NCBI RefSeq assembly: GCF_901521055.1
Contig: NZ_CABEGA010000016.1
Span: forward strand, 1 to 64,000
Direction: 5' to 3'
Source: Cellulomonas hominis
GTDB taxonomy: Bacteria; Actinomycetota; Actinomycetes; Actinomycetales; Cellulomonadaceae
DNA: 64,000 nucleotides
The position numbers and the translations under genes are program-made. Below are positions 17,770 to 28,965 of the stretch, one piece after another (within the stretch, counting starts at the first letter, position 1; every line of letters starts with the position of its first letter). Under the pieces are notes generated by a model. The model did not search any database and was not told where the DNA came from. It was given only the letters and a program-made list of their open reading frames with translations.

Positions 17770-17806
17770 GGAGCACAGTGTCCCCTCGAAGGGGAGGTGG
17801 TGCTCC
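17770..17806 (+). promoter_or_regulatory. hairpin enclosing the ribosome binding site of the APC permease gene
   Basis: Outer arms GGAGCAC (17770-17776) and GTGCTCC (17800-17806) enclose an inner 6-bp stem (17781-17786 with 17790-17795) with a CGA loop. The ribosome binding site GGGGAGG at 17791-17797 lies in the structure and the ATG follows 2 bases later. In RNA this would block ribosome access unless opened. Confidence 0.5.
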
Positions 17807-17807
17807 G

Positions 17808-19187
17808 ATGGCCCAGTCGGTGCAGGTGGACAAGGACCAGCCGGCGCTCAAGCGGACGATCGGCCGGACCGTGCTGCTGCTGTTCGTGGTCGGGGACATC
17901 CTCGGCGCGGGCATCTACGCGCTCACCGGGACGGTGGCCGCGGAGGTCGGCGGGGCCATCTGGCTGCCGTTCCTCCTGGCGTTCGTGCTGGCGGCACTCA
18001 CGGCGACGGCCTACGCCGAGCTCGTGGCGCGGTACCCGCAGGCGGCGGGCGCGGCACTGTACGCGAACCGGGCGTTCCAGCGGCCGTTCCTCACCTTCCT
18101 CGTCGCGTTCGCCGTGATGATGTCCGGCATCACCAGCGCGTCGGCGGCGGCGCGGGCGTTCGGCGGCGACTACCTCGCGGAGCTGCTGCCCTTCGGTGTG
18201 CCGACGCTCGCCGCGGCGTGGGTGTTCCTCGGCCTCATCACCGTCGTCAACGTCCTCGGCGTCTCCGAGTCGGTGCGCGTCAACGTGGTCCTCACGCTGA
18301 TCGAGGCGAGCGGCCTGCTGGTCATCATCGGCATCGGCGTCTGGGCGCTGCTGCAGGGGGACGGCGACCCGGGCCGGGCGATGGAGCTGCGCACCGAGGG
18401 ACCGGTCTGGATGGGCGTGCTCGGTGCCACCGCGCTGGCGTTCTACGCGCTGCTCGGCTTCGAGGACTCGGTCAACCTCGCGGAGGAGGCCCGGCACCCC
18501 CGGCGCGACTTCCCGCGGGCACTGTTCGGCGGCCTGCTCGTCGCCGGGGTGATCTACCTGGCCGTGGCGTTCACCGCGTCGATGCTGGTCGAGACGGACG
18601 TGCTGGTCGGCTCGACCGGGCCGCTGCTCGAGGTCGTCAAGGTCGCGGGCCTGGCGTTCCCGCCGTGGCTGTTCGCGCTGATCGCCCTGCTCGCGGTCAT
18701 GAACACGGCGCTGATCAACATGATGATGGCGTCGCGCCTGGTCTACGGGATGTCGCGCGAGGGGATCGTGCCCGCGTTCCTGGGCCGGGTGCACGCCGGT
18801 CGGCGGACGCCCGTCGTGGCGATCGCGTTCACCGTCGTGCTGGCGCTGACCCTCACCGCGACCGGCGACCTGGGCGACCTCGCGGACACCACCGTGCTGC
18901 TCCTGCTGCTGGTGTTCGCGGTGGTGAACGTCGCGGTGCTGGTGCTGCGGCGCCGGGACACCGACGGCGACCCCGAGACCGTCGACGGCGACACCGAGAA
19001 GTCGTTCCGCGCACCGACCTGGGCACCGGCGGTCGGCGCGGTCGTGTCGCTCGTGCTCGCCTCCCCGCTCACCGGGCGTGAGGGCAGCGTCTACCTGCGG
19101 GCGCTCGTGCTGCTCGGGATCGGCGTGGTGCTGTACGTGGTGAACCGGGTGGTCACGGGGAGGGCGGAGCGGACGCGGGACGCATGA
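17808..19187 (+). CDS. APC-family amino acid/polyamine permease
   Basis: A 459-residue inner-membrane transporter with about twelve helices. The first helix contains GDILGAGIYALTG, the unwound Gly-rich substrate site of the APC superfamily, and helix 6 carries FYALLGFEDSVNLAEEARHPRRDFPRAL, also typical. It probably imports an amino acid or amine; the substrate cannot be read. The ATG at 17808 has a very strong ribosome binding site that is buried in a two-tier hairpin, suggesting translational control. Confidence 0.88.
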   Translation: MAQSVQVDKDQPALKRTIGRTVLLLFVVGDILGAGIYALTGTVAAEVGGAIWLPFLLAFVLAALTATAYAELVARYPQAAGAALYANRAFQRPFLTFLVAFAVMMSGITSASAAARAFGGDYLAELLPFGVPTLAAAWVFLGLITVVNVLGVSESVRVNVVLTLIEASGLLVIIGIGVWALLQGDGDPGRAMELRTEGPVWMGVLGATALAFYALLGFEDSVNLAEEARHPRRDFPRALFGGLLVAGVIYLAVAFTASMLVETDVLVGSTGPLLEVVKVAGLAFPPWLFALIALLAVMNTALINMMMASRLVYGMSREGIVPAFLGRVHAGRRTPVVAIAFTVVLALTLTATGDLGDLADTTVLLLLLVFAVVNVAVLVLRRRDTDGDPETVDGDTEKSFRAPTWAPAVGAVVSLVLASPLTGREGSVYLRALVLLGIGVVLYVVNRVVTGRAERTRDA

Positions 19188-19235
19188 CCCCCGAGCCGTG
19201 ACGCCCGGCCCTGGTCACGCCCGCACCGCCCGGCG

Positions 19236-19241
19236 TACGGT
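19236..19241 (+). promoter_or_regulatory. candidate -10 element for ppk2
   Basis: TACGGT ends 6 nt before the ATG at 19248. No separate ribosome binding site fits in the gap except GGGG touching the start. Confidence 0.4.
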
Positions 19242-19247
19242 CCGGGG

Positions 19248-20066
19248 ATGACGGCGAAGGTGCCCAAGGCGGTGTACGAGGCGGAGCTCTTCCGGCTGCA
19301 GTCCGAGCTGGTGACGCTCCAGGAGTGGGTGCGGAGCACCGGCGCCCGCGTGGTCGTGGTGTTCGAGGGCCGCGACGCCGCCGGCAAGGGCGGCACGATC
19401 AAGCGGATCGCCGAGTACCTCAGTCCCCGCGTCGCCCGCATCGCGGCCCTGCCCGCACCGACCGAGCGCGAGCGCGGCCAGTGGTACTTCCAGCGGTACA
19501 TCGCGCACCTGCCCGCCGCCGGGGAGCTCGTGCTGTTCGACCGCTCCTGGTACAACCGCGCGGGCGTCGAGAAGGTCATGGGCTTCTGCACGCCCGAGGA
19601 GCACGCGCTGTTCCTGGAGCAGGCCCCGGTGTTCGAGCGGATGCTCTCGGACGACGGGATCCTGCTGCGCAAGTACTGGTTCTCCGTGTCGGACGCGGAG
19701 CAGCTGCGCCGGTTCCGGTCCCGGCTGCACGACCCGGTGCGGCGGTGGAAGCTCAGCCCCATGGACCTCGAGTCCATCGCACGGTGGGAGGACTACTCCC
19801 GGGCCAAGGACGAGATGTTCGCGCACACCGACACCCCCGAGAACCCGTGGTTCGTCGTCGAGTCGGACAAGAAGCGCAACGCCCGGCTCAACATGATGGC
19901 CCACCTGCTGTCGACGATCCCGTACCGCGAGGTCGCCCACGAGCCGGTGCACCTGCCCGACCGGCCGCCGGCGCGGGACGACTACGAGCGGCCGCCGCGC
20001 GAGCTGTTCACGTCGGTGCCGGACCACGCCGCGACGCTGGCGGGCGACCCGGAGCTCAGCGCCTGA
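19248..20066 (+). CDS. ppk2: polyphosphate kinase 2
   Basis: Transfers phosphate between inorganic polyphosphate and nucleoside phosphates. The 272 residues form a single PPK2 domain. Walker A EGRDAAGKGG is at 40-49, the lid region covers ERERGQWYFQRYI, and Walker B LFDRSWYNR is at 96-104. The later RKYWFSVSDAEQ, then WFVVESDKKRNARLN, are family signatures. One domain of this length fits class I or III, and the nucleotide preference (ADP, GDP or AMP) is not certain. It stands alone and is probably transcribed from the TACGGT box as a leaderless message. Confidence 0.94.
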   Translation: MTAKVPKAVYEAELFRLQSELVTLQEWVRSTGARVVVVFEGRDAAGKGGTIKRIAEYLSPRVARIAALPAPTERERGQWYFQRYIAHLPAAGELVLFDRSWYNRAGVEKVMGFCTPEEHALFLEQAPVFERMLSDDGILLRKYWFSVSDAEQLRRFRSRLHDPVRRWKLSPMDLESIARWEDYSRAKDEMFAHTDTPENPWFVVESDKKRNARLNMMAHLLSTIPYREVAHEPVHLPDRPPARDDYERPPRELFTSVPDHAATLAGDPELSA

Positions 20067-20085
20067 GGCGGTACCGTCACCGGCG

Positions 20086-20565
20086 ATGACCACGCCGACG
20101 ATCGCCCCCGACGACCCCCGCACCCCTGACGTCCTGGCGCTGCTCACGCGGCACCTGGAGCTCATGTACGAGCTGAGCCCGCCGGAGGAGGTGCACGCCC
20201 TGGACGTCGACGGGCTGACCGCGCCGCACGTCACGTTCTGCAGCGCCCGCGACGCCGCCGACGGGACGCTGCTCGGCGTCGGCGCGCTGGCCGAGGTCGC
20301 CCCGGGGCACGGCGAGCTGAAGTCGATGCACACCGCCGCGGCGGCACGGCGACGAGGCGTGGCGGCCGCGCTGGTCGAGCACCTCGTCGGGCTCGCGGCC
20401 GAGCGGGGCTACGAGCGGGTCAGCCTGGAGACCGGGACGCAGGACGGCTTCGCGGCGGCGCGGGCGGTGTACGCGCGGGCGGGGTTCGAGGAGTGCGGGC
20501 CGTTCGGCACCTACCTGCCCAGCCCGTACTCGACGTTCATGACGCTGGACCTCGCGGCCCGCTGA
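20086..20565 (+). CDS. GNAT-family N-acetyltransferase
   Basis: A 159-residue acetyltransferase. The acetyl-CoA binding motif A is AAARRRGVAAALVEHLVGLA (about residues 84-103). The motif B region LETGTQDGFAAARAVYARAGFEECGPFG marks the YsnE/PhnO-like GNAT group. The substrate is unknown. It starts 20 bases after ppk2, so the two may be cotranscribed, but TACCGT 8 nt before its ATG could be its own -10 box. Confidence 0.87.
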   Translation: MTTPTIAPDDPRTPDVLALLTRHLELMYELSPPEEVHALDVDGLTAPHVTFCSARDAADGTLLGVGALAEVAPGHGELKSMHTAAAARRRGVAAALVEHLVGLAAERGYERVSLETGTQDGFAAARAVYARAGFEECGPFGTYLPSPYSTFMTLDLAAR

Positions 20566-20590
20566 CCGGCGCGTCGCCCGCGAGCGGGGG

Positions 20591-20630
20591 GTCAGCCCGC
20601 GGCGGGCGGGGTCAGCCCGCGGCGGGGACG
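20591..20630. repeat. 20-bp tandem duplication across a stop codon
   Basis: Units at 20591-20610 and 20611-20630 share their first 16 bases (GTCAGCCCGCGGCGGG). The second unit carries the stop codon of the minus-strand acetyltransferase gene; the first is a copy just beyond it. Confidence 0.75.
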
Positions 20631-21250
20631 GGGAGGTCCCGCGGCGGGCGGTAGCGGAACTCGCGGTCGGCGTCGGTGATCTCGCGGATCACCCGCGCGG
20701 GCACCCCGCCGACCACGACGCCCGGCGGCACGTTCCCGGTGACCACCGCGCCGGCGCCGACGACCGACCCGGCGCCGATCGTCACGCCGGGCAGGATCGT
20801 CGCACCGGACCCGATCCACACGTCGTCCTCGATGACGACGGGCGCGGAGAACTGGGACCCGTCACGTCGCAGGTCGGGGTGCACGGGGTGCCCGGTCGTG
20901 GAGACCGTCACGTGCGGCGCGAACATGACACGGCTGCCGACGCGGACCTCCACGTCGTCCACCAGCGTGAGCCCGACGTTGACGTAGACGTCGTCGCCGA
21001 GGTGCACGTGCCGGCCGTACATCACCCGCAGCGGCGGCTCGACCCACACGCGCTCGCCCACGCTGCCGAGCAGCTCGCGGAGCAGACGCTCGCGCCCGGC
21101 GGTGTCGCGGGGGTGGGAGGTGTTGAGCTCGTGCACGAGCTCCTTGCCGCGGGTGCGCGCCTCGTCGAGCGCCTCCAGCCCCGGGCCGCTGTCGGTGTAG
21201 AGCTCGTGCGCGGCCATGCGGCGGCGCACCTCGCGCTCGCGGTCGTCCAT
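20612..21250 (-). CDS. sugar O-acetyltransferase, maltose/galactoside acetyltransferase type
   Basis: A 212-residue enzyme with the N-terminal Mac domain (MDDREREVRRRMAAHELYT) followed by a left-handed beta-helix of hexapeptide repeats (PVVIEDDVWIGSGATILPGVTIGAGSVVGAGAVV). The active-site histidine is in STTGHPVHPDLR near residue 120. It probably moves acetyl from acetyl-CoA to a sugar hydroxyl. It is convergent with the GNAT gene. Confidence 0.92.
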   Translation of the reverse strand: MDDREREVRRRMAAHELYTDSGPGLEALDEARTRGKELVHELNTSHPRDTAGRERLLRELLGSVGERVWVEPPLRVMYGRHVHLGDDVYVNVGLTLVDDVEVRVGSRVMFAPHVTVSTTGHPVHPDLRRDGSQFSAPVVIEDDVWIGSGATILPGVTIGAGSVVGAGAVVTGNVPPGVVVGGVPARVIREITDADREFRYRPPRDLPVPAAG

Positions 21251-21378
21251 CCCAGCACCTCTCGTCCCCGGTCGTCCGGAGCATCTTCCCCCGTCCTGCG
21301 CCCGGCCCGGAGTGGCGCTCGCCGTCCCGTCGAAATACCGTCGTCGGGCGATCCACCAGTGCAGACGACGGAGGCGAT

Positions 21379-21852
21379 GTGCCGCACAGCGAGGGCGGGT
21401 TCGGCGACCGGCCCCAGACCGACGCCGGACTGCCCGCGTCCCGTCCCCCCGCCCGGTTCGTGCCCGTCCGGACCTGGCAGCTCGACACCGTCCGGGACCT
21501 CGCGATGGTCCGGCGGGAGCTCCTCGTCGCCATCACCGCGGAGGACGCACCGGTGCAGCTCCGCCTGGACCGCGTCCCCGAGAACATGGTGCTGGTCGCC
21601 TCCGAGCTGGCCACCAACGCCCTGGAGCACGGACGCCCGCCGACCAGCCTGACGCTGTCCGCCGACACCCGGGACTACCTGCTCGACGTGTGCGACAGCG
21701 ACGTGAGCTCCGCCCCGGTCGTCGCCGGGGACCGGCCCACCGGCGCGGGCGGCTTCGGCCTCGTGATCGCGCGCCGGCTGTCGCAGGACGTCGGCTGGTA
21801 CACCACCGGCGACACGAAGCACGTCTGGGCGGTCTTCCCCGCGCAGCACTGA
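21379..21852 (+). CDS. anti-sigma-factor-type ATP-binding protein (HATPase_c)
   Basis: A 157-residue GHKL-fold ATPase domain. The N-box is VLVASELATNALEHG (about residues 73-87), G1 is LDVCDSD and G2 is GAGGFGLVIARRLSQDVGW. Single-domain proteins of this kind are serine kinases or anti-sigma regulators related to RsbW/SpoIIAB and are common in actinobacteria. No sigma factor or antagonist lies beside it. GTG 21379 follows GGAGG at 21370-21374. Confidence 0.85.
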   Translation: MPHSEGGFGDRPQTDAGLPASRPPARFVPVRTWQLDTVRDLAMVRRELLVAITAEDAPVQLRLDRVPENMVLVASELATNALEHGRPPTSLTLSADTRDYLLDVCDSDVSSAPVVAGDRPTGAGGFGLVIARRLSQDVGWYTTGDTKHVWAVFPAQH

Positions 21853-21898
21853 GGCGCCCTGGTCGCCCCGCGCCCATGGTGCCGTCTCACTGCGCCGG

Positions 21899-21916
21899 AC
21901 TGTGTACGGTCACAGT
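21899..21916. promoter_or_regulatory. candidate operator 1 upstream of the galactanase gene
   Basis: ACTGTG-N6-CACAGT is a perfect 6-bp dyad with a 6-bp spacer. Over 19 bases it matches the reverse complement of the site at 21977-21994 at 17 positions. Confidence 0.5.
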
Positions 21917-21976
21917 GCGAGAAGGGGGTGCGACTGCGTCACCGCGCTGGGACTCCGCACAGGCATTCCCGCCGAT

Positions 21977-24704
<2,728 letters not shown>

Positions 24705-24737
24705 CGGGCCGGGTGCGGCTGGTGCGGTGCCGGCCCG

Positions 24738-26384
24738 TCAGTCCGCGGTGACCTCCGTGACGCGGCCGTCCTCGACGTGCCACCGGCGGGTGAGCCGCAC
24801 GCTGTCGAGCATCCGGCGGTCGTGCGTCACCAGCAGCACCGTGCCGTCGAACGCCTCCAGCGCCTGCTCGAGCTGCTCGATCGCCGGCAGGTCCAGGTGG
24901 TTCGTCGGCTCGTCGAGCACCAGCAGGTTCACGCCCCGGGCCTGCAGCAGGGCGAGCGCCGCGCGGGTGCGCTCCCCCGGGGACAGGGACGACGCGGGCC
25001 GTCCGACGTGGTGCCCGCCCAGCCCGAACTTCGCGAGCAGCGTCCGGACGTCCGCGGTGCTCCACTCCGGGACCAGCCGCGAGAACGCGTCGGCGAGCGG
25101 GGCGTCGTCCTCGAACGCCGCGCGCGCCTGGTCGACCTCGCCGACCAGCACGCCGGACCCGAGGTCGACGCGGCCCTCGTCGGGAGCCAGCCGGCCCAGC
25201 AGCAGCCCCAGCAGCGTGGTCTTGCCCGCGCCGTTGGGCCCGGTGATCGCGACCCGGTCCTGCCAGTCGAGCTGCACGTCGACGGGCCCCAGCGTGAACT
25301 CCCCGAGGCGGACGGTCGCGGCGCGCGCCGCGGCGACGACCGTCCCGGACCGTGGCGCGGCCGCGATGGTCATCTGCAGCTGCCACTCCTTGCGGGGCTC
25401 CGCCACGACGTCCAGCCGCTCGATCAGCCGCTCCGTCTGCCGGGCCTTCGCCGCCTGCTTCTCCGAGGAGTCCGCCCGGAACTTCCGGCCGATCTTGTCG
25501 TTGTCGGACGACTTGCGGCGGGCGTTCTTCACGCCCTTGTCCATCCACGCGCGCTGCATCCGCGCGCGCGCCGACAGGGCGTCCCGGCGGCTGGCGTAGT
25601 CCTCGTACGCCTCGCGGGCCTGGCGGCGGGCCGTCGACCGCTCCTCCAGGTAGGCGTCGTAGGACCCGCCGTAGACCGCGACCCGCTGCAGGCTGCGGTC
25701 GATCTCCACGACCGACGTCACCGTCCGGCTGAGGAACTCGCGGTCGTGGCTCACCACCACCACCGGCGCGTCCACCCGGTCGACGAAGTCCTCCAGCAGG
25801 GCGAGGCCCTCCAGGTCCAGGTCGTTCGTCGGCTCGTCCAGCAGGTAGAGGTCGTACCGGGACAGCAGCAGCGCCGCCAGCCCCACGCGCGCCGCCTGCC
25901 CGCCGGACAGCGCCGTCATCGGCAGCTCCGGGTCGACGTCGAGCCCGAGGTCCGCCAGCACCGAACCCCGCCGCGAGTCGAGGTCGCCGCCGCCCAGACC
26001 CATCCACCGTTCCAGCGCCTCGGCGAACTCGTCGTCGGCGCCCGGCTCCCCCGTCGCGAGCCGCTCCGCCGCGGTGTCCATGGCGACCTGCGCGGGCCCG
26101 ACGCCGGTGCGCCGCTCCAGGTGCGCGCGCACCGACTCGTCCTCGCGGCGCTCGATCTCCTGCGCGAGGTACCCCAGCTGCGCGTGCGGCGGGGACACCG
26201 CGACGGTGCCGGAGTCGGGAGCCCGGTGCCCCGCGAGGATGCGCAGCAGCGTCGACTTCCCCGCACCGTTCGGCCCGACCAGCCCGACCACGTCCCCGGG
26301 GGCGACGACGAGGTCGACGCCGGAGAACAGCTCGCGGTCGCCGAACCCCGCACCGACTCCCTTGGCCTGCACGGTGGCACTCAT
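24738..26384 (-). CDS. ABC-F family ATPase
   Basis: A 548-residue soluble protein with two ABC nucleotide-binding domains and no membrane segment. Walker A motifs GPNGAGKST (37-45) and GPNGAGKTT (about 360) are paired with signatures LSGGQ and LSPGE and with Walker B LLLDEPT-type motifs. The charged linker between domains (about 240-320, rich in Arg and Lys) is the ribosome-reaching P-site arm of ABC-F proteins. Members act on the ribosome in translation rescue or antibiotic protection; which applies here is unclear. ATG 26384 gives the normal length. Confidence 0.9.
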   Translation of the reverse strand: MSATVQAKGVGAGFGDRELFSGVDLVVAPGDVVGLVGPNGAGKSTLLRILAGHRAPDSGTVAVSPPHAQLGYLAQEIERREDESVRAHLERRTGVGPAQVAMDTAAERLATGEPGADDEFAEALERWMGLGGGDLDSRRGSVLADLGLDVDPELPMTALSGGQAARVGLAALLLSRYDLYLLDEPTNDLDLEGLALLEDFVDRVDAPVVVVSHDREFLSRTVTSVVEIDRSLQRVAVYGGSYDAYLEERSTARRQAREAYEDYASRRDALSARARMQRAWMDKGVKNARRKSSDNDKIGRKFRADSSEKQAAKARQTERLIERLDVVAEPRKEWQLQMTIAAAPRSGTVVAAARAATVRLGEFTLGPVDVQLDWQDRVAITGPNGAGKTTLLGLLLGRLAPDEGRVDLGSGVLVGEVDQARAAFEDDAPLADAFSRLVPEWSTADVRTLLAKFGLGGHHVGRPASSLSPGERTRAALALLQARGVNLLVLDEPTNHLDLPAIEQLEQALEAFDGTVLLVTHDRRMLDSVRLTRRWHVEDGRVTEVTAD

Positions 26385-26454
26385 GGGTCCATTGTCGGGT
26401 GCCGGCGCGTGGCGGCCGTCCACGCCCCGGCCGGGGCAGACGCCCGCGGGCCTG

Positions 26455-26799
26455 TCAGGCTGTCGGGTCCGCCGCCGGCTCCGGCACAGGGCCGTCGAGC
26501 CGGCCGCTCCGGCGCAGCCAGCGCTCGGCCAGCAGGGTGCACATCGGCGGCACGGACGCAGCGAGCGCCACCAGCGTCACCCACCATCCCCACCGCAGTC
26601 TGACCCCGGCCACCACGGTGAGGCCGGCGTAGGCCAGGAACACGAGCCCGTGCGCCTGGCCGAAGACCTGCACGCCGACCTCGGTGGTGTGCGTGACGTG
26701 CTTGAGGAACATCCCGACCAGCAGCCCTGCCCACGTCGCCGCCTCCAAGACCGCGACGATCCGGAACGCCTGGGCGTCCGGGTGGGTGACCTGCTTCAT
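26455..26799 (-). CDS. DUF3817 family membrane protein
   Basis: A 114-residue protein with three hydrophobic helices. The FRIVAVLEAATWAGLLVGMFLKH segment and the following GQAHGLVFLAYAG motif identify the DUF3817 family, small integral membrane proteins of unknown function widespread in actinobacteria. ATG 26799 is preceded by a GAGG-type binding site. It lies downstream of, and is not obviously coupled to, the ABC permease gene. Confidence 0.82.
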   Translation of the reverse strand: MKQVTHPDAQAFRIVAVLEAATWAGLLVGMFLKHVTHTTEVGVQVFGQAHGLVFLAYAGLTVVAGVRLRWGWWVTLVALAASVPPMCTLLAERWLRRSGRLDGPVPEPAADPTA

Positions 26800-26900
26800 G
26801 CGGGGGCTCCTCGTACTGGCGGGCGAGACCGGACGACGGTAGCCCAGGAGCTCGATCCCACTCGCCCGTCGTGTCACGGGTCGAGCGCTGAACGGCAGCA

Positions 26901-27782
26901 TCACCGCCAGACGGCCCGCCGCGCCCCCACCCGGGTGACGAGCGCAGCGAGAACGAGCACCCCTGCCATCAGCGCGTAGCCGGCCCAGCTCCCGGCGCCC
27001 GCCAGCACCGGCTCCGGGCAGCGCGGCACGTCGCAGACGAAAGCGCTGTCACGGCCGACGTCCTCCGACCGGATGAAGGCGTGCACCACGGCGGCGGGCG
27101 TCCTCAGTCCCAGGACGAGGACGGGCATCAACGTCTCCACGACCAGGACGTAGACGAGCAGCAGCACCACGACACCGACGTCCGAGCGTGACAGCGCCCC
27201 CAGCGCCGCCCCGGAGCTCGCGCCCACCAGGACCACGAGTCCACCGCGCGCGATCATGAGCGCTGCGCCGACCAGGTCCGCTCCCGATGTGGAGCCTCTC
27301 AGGGACGCCACCGCCAGCAGCAGGGCCGTCACGAGCACAGCAGCGCACGCGGCGACGAGCATCGACGAGACCGCCCACACCACAAGTCGTGCGAGCGCCG
27401 GCCGCGAGCGGGAGGAGTGACGGCGGAACGTGGCCCCGACGGCCCCGGTACGCCAGTCGCCGCCCACCAGCAACGCGCCTCCGACGAACGCGAGCAGAGC
27501 GCACCCGACCAGGAACCACGCCAGGTCGTGGGGGAACTGACCGGCGAACATGTAGCGAGGCTCGACATACGTGTGCGCCGGCAGCGTCTGCTCCCCGAAC
27601 AGCGCCGACAGAGAGGCGGCCTCACGTTCTGAGCTCCGCACCGCCGCTGTCGTGTCGGCGGAGCTGGTCAGAGCGCGAAGGAGGACCAGCGCCACGGTCA
27701 GGGCCCCGGTGGCCACGGCCGTTCCGCGCGCCGCACGCCGTCGCGGCTGGATGTACAGCTCCGCCAGCAGCGCCGCTCTCAC
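26901..27782 (-). CDS. ABC-2-type transporter permease
   Basis: A 293-residue inner-membrane protein with about six helices. A large extracytoplasmic loop of about 60 residues follows helix 1, and two cysteines (VCDVPRC) sit in the last outside loop. The DWRTGAVGATF segment at a cytoplasmic turn resembles coupling regions of ABC-2 permeases. Its GTG overlaps the stop of the upstream ATPase gene as GTGA, so the two products are surely partners. The cargo is unknown. The frame extends upstream to 28349, but that part is antisense-like noise over the ATPase gene. Confidence 0.82.
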   Translation of the reverse strand: MRAALLAELYIQPRRRAARGTAVATGALTVALVLLRALTSSADTTAAVRSSEREAASLSALFGEQTLPAHTYVEPRYMFAGQFPHDLAWFLVGCALLAFVGGALLVGGDWRTGAVGATFRRHSSRSRPALARLVVWAVSSMLVAACAAVLVTALLLAVASLRGSTSGADLVGAALMIARGGLVVLVGASSGAALGALSRSDVGVVVLLLVYVLVVETLMPVLVLGLRTPAAVVHAFIRSEDVGRDSAFVCDVPRCPEPVLAGAGSWAGYALMAGVLVLAALVTRVGARRAVWR

Positions 27783-28669
27783 CGCAGCGTCCCACGCCGG
27801 GTGCCGGGACCCGGCGCTGCTGCGTGGAGCCGGTAGATCCGCTCGAAGACCGAGGCGTCGGTCGTCGACTCCTCGAGCTCGACGTGGCCTCGCAGGGCAG
27901 CGGTGATCTCCCCCAGGGAGGGACCGGCGTCGACATGGAGCCCGCGTGCACCCACCACCGCGCCCCAACCCTCGCGCCGCACGACGTCCCACGCCGCGCG
28001 GTCGTCGCTGGTGCGCAGCACGTGCCCAGGCGGTGTGAGCCCAGCGGTGACCTGGGGTACCGGTCCGTCGACGGTGACCCGGCCTCGTCGCAGGCACGTC
28101 ACCCCGTCGCAGACGAGCTCGAGCCGCGCGAGGTCGTGCGAGCAGATCACCACGGTGCGACCGTCGTCGCGCAGGTCGGCCAGCAGTGCGAGAAGCGCGT
28201 CGACGCCTTGCGGGTCCAGGCCGGTGGTCGGCTCGTCCAGCACGATGATCGGCGACTCCGCGACGAGCGCCACAGCGATCGCCACCCGCTGCGCCATGCC
28301 GGTGGACAGCTGGCCGAACCGGCGACCCAGGAACGGCCCGACCCCGCATCGTGCGACAGCGGCGTCGACGGCCCGGGCGGAGGCCCGCTCGAGTCGACGC
28401 CGATGGTCGAGGATCTGCCGGACCCGCAGCTCCCGTGGCATCCCCGCCGCGACGAACAGCACCGTCGGCACCCCGGCAGACCGGATCACACCACCGCTCA
28501 CAGGGATCAGGCCCGCGAGTGCGCGCATCAACGTCGTCTTCCCGGCACCGTTGTGCCCGAGGACCGCGTGGACCGATCCGGCCGGAACGTCGAAGCTCAC
28601 GTCACGCACCAGGTCGCGTCGCGCCCGGCGCACGGTGACCCCGGCGAACTCGACCGCGGCGGTCGCCAT
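27779..28669 (-). CDS. ABC transporter ATP-binding protein
   Basis: A 296-residue ATPase. Walker A GHNGAGKTT is near residue 36, the signature LSTGMAQR near 132, Walker B IIVLDEPT near 150 and the H-loop ICSHD near 187. About 70 further residues follow the ABC domain and may bind the permease. Its ATG overlaps the stop of the 79-residue gene and its own stop overlaps the permease start, so three proteins are made in a coupled series. The family includes exporters of peptides, lipids and drugs. Confidence 0.9.
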   Translation of the reverse strand: MATAAVEFAGVTVRRARRDLVRDVSFDVPAGSVHAVLGHNGAGKTTLMRALAGLIPVSGGVIRSAGVPTVLFVAAGMPRELRVRQILDHRRRLERASARAVDAAVARCGVGPFLGRRFGQLSTGMAQRVAIAVALVAESPIIVLDEPTTGLDPQGVDALLALLADLRDDGRTVVICSHDLARLELVCDGVTCLRRGRVTVDGPVPQVTAGLTPPGHVLRTSDDRAAWDVVRREGWGAVVGARGLHVDAGPSLGEITAALRGHVELEESTTDASVFERIYRLHAAAPGPGTRRGTLR

Positions 28670-28908
28670 CAGCTCTCGGACACCGCGCACACCACCGGTG
28701 TGGCCGGCCCGTCCCACCGGTCCTCGGGGACGACCGCGATCTGCAACAGCCCCGCCACCTGGACACCGCGCCGATCGGCGTACTCCTGCACGGCCGGTTC
28801 GCACGCCGCGGTGGCATACCCGATCACCACCGCCTCCGACGGCTGCGCCACGGGAGCGTCCGCGCCGACCGTCACCACGGCCTCGATGGCGACGGAACGT
28901 CTCTTCAT
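28669..28908 (-). CDS. 79-residue protein of unknown function coupled to an ABC transporter
   Basis: The sequence runs from MKRRSVAIEAVVTVGADAP to PVVCAVSES. It is hydrophilic to mildly hydrophobic, with no membrane helix or signal peptide, two cysteines (about positions 36 and 74) and a predicted alternating beta pattern. The ATG follows GAGGAC. Its stop overlaps the ATPase start by one base (TGATG), so it is the first gene of a three-gene unit. It could be a peptide precursor, a small regulator or an accessory subunit. I do not recognise it. Confidence 0.6.
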   Translation of the reverse strand: MKRRSVAIEAVVTVGADAPVAQPSEAVVIGYATAACEPAVQEYADRRGVQVAGLLQIAVVPEDRWDGPATPVVCAVSES

Positions 28909-28951
28909 GGCTACGTCCTCTCGTTGGTGCGCTTGTTCACCGCGACGGTGC

Positions 28952-28965
28952 AGGTGAGCTCACCT
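28952..28965. promoter_or_regulatory. perfect 14-bp palindrome upstream of the ABC unit
   Basis: AGGTGAGCTCACCT lies 44 bp before the first gene of the ABC unit, in a 291-bp divergent region. A second, smaller dyad GAGTG-GT-CACTC is at 29026-29037. No regulator gene is adjacent. The rest of the region shows no coding signs. Confidence 0.4.

Noticed and set aside
21899..21916. CRP/GlxR site
   Set aside because: The half-sites are two bases too close for TGTGA-N6-TCACA, and the fifth base of one half does not match.
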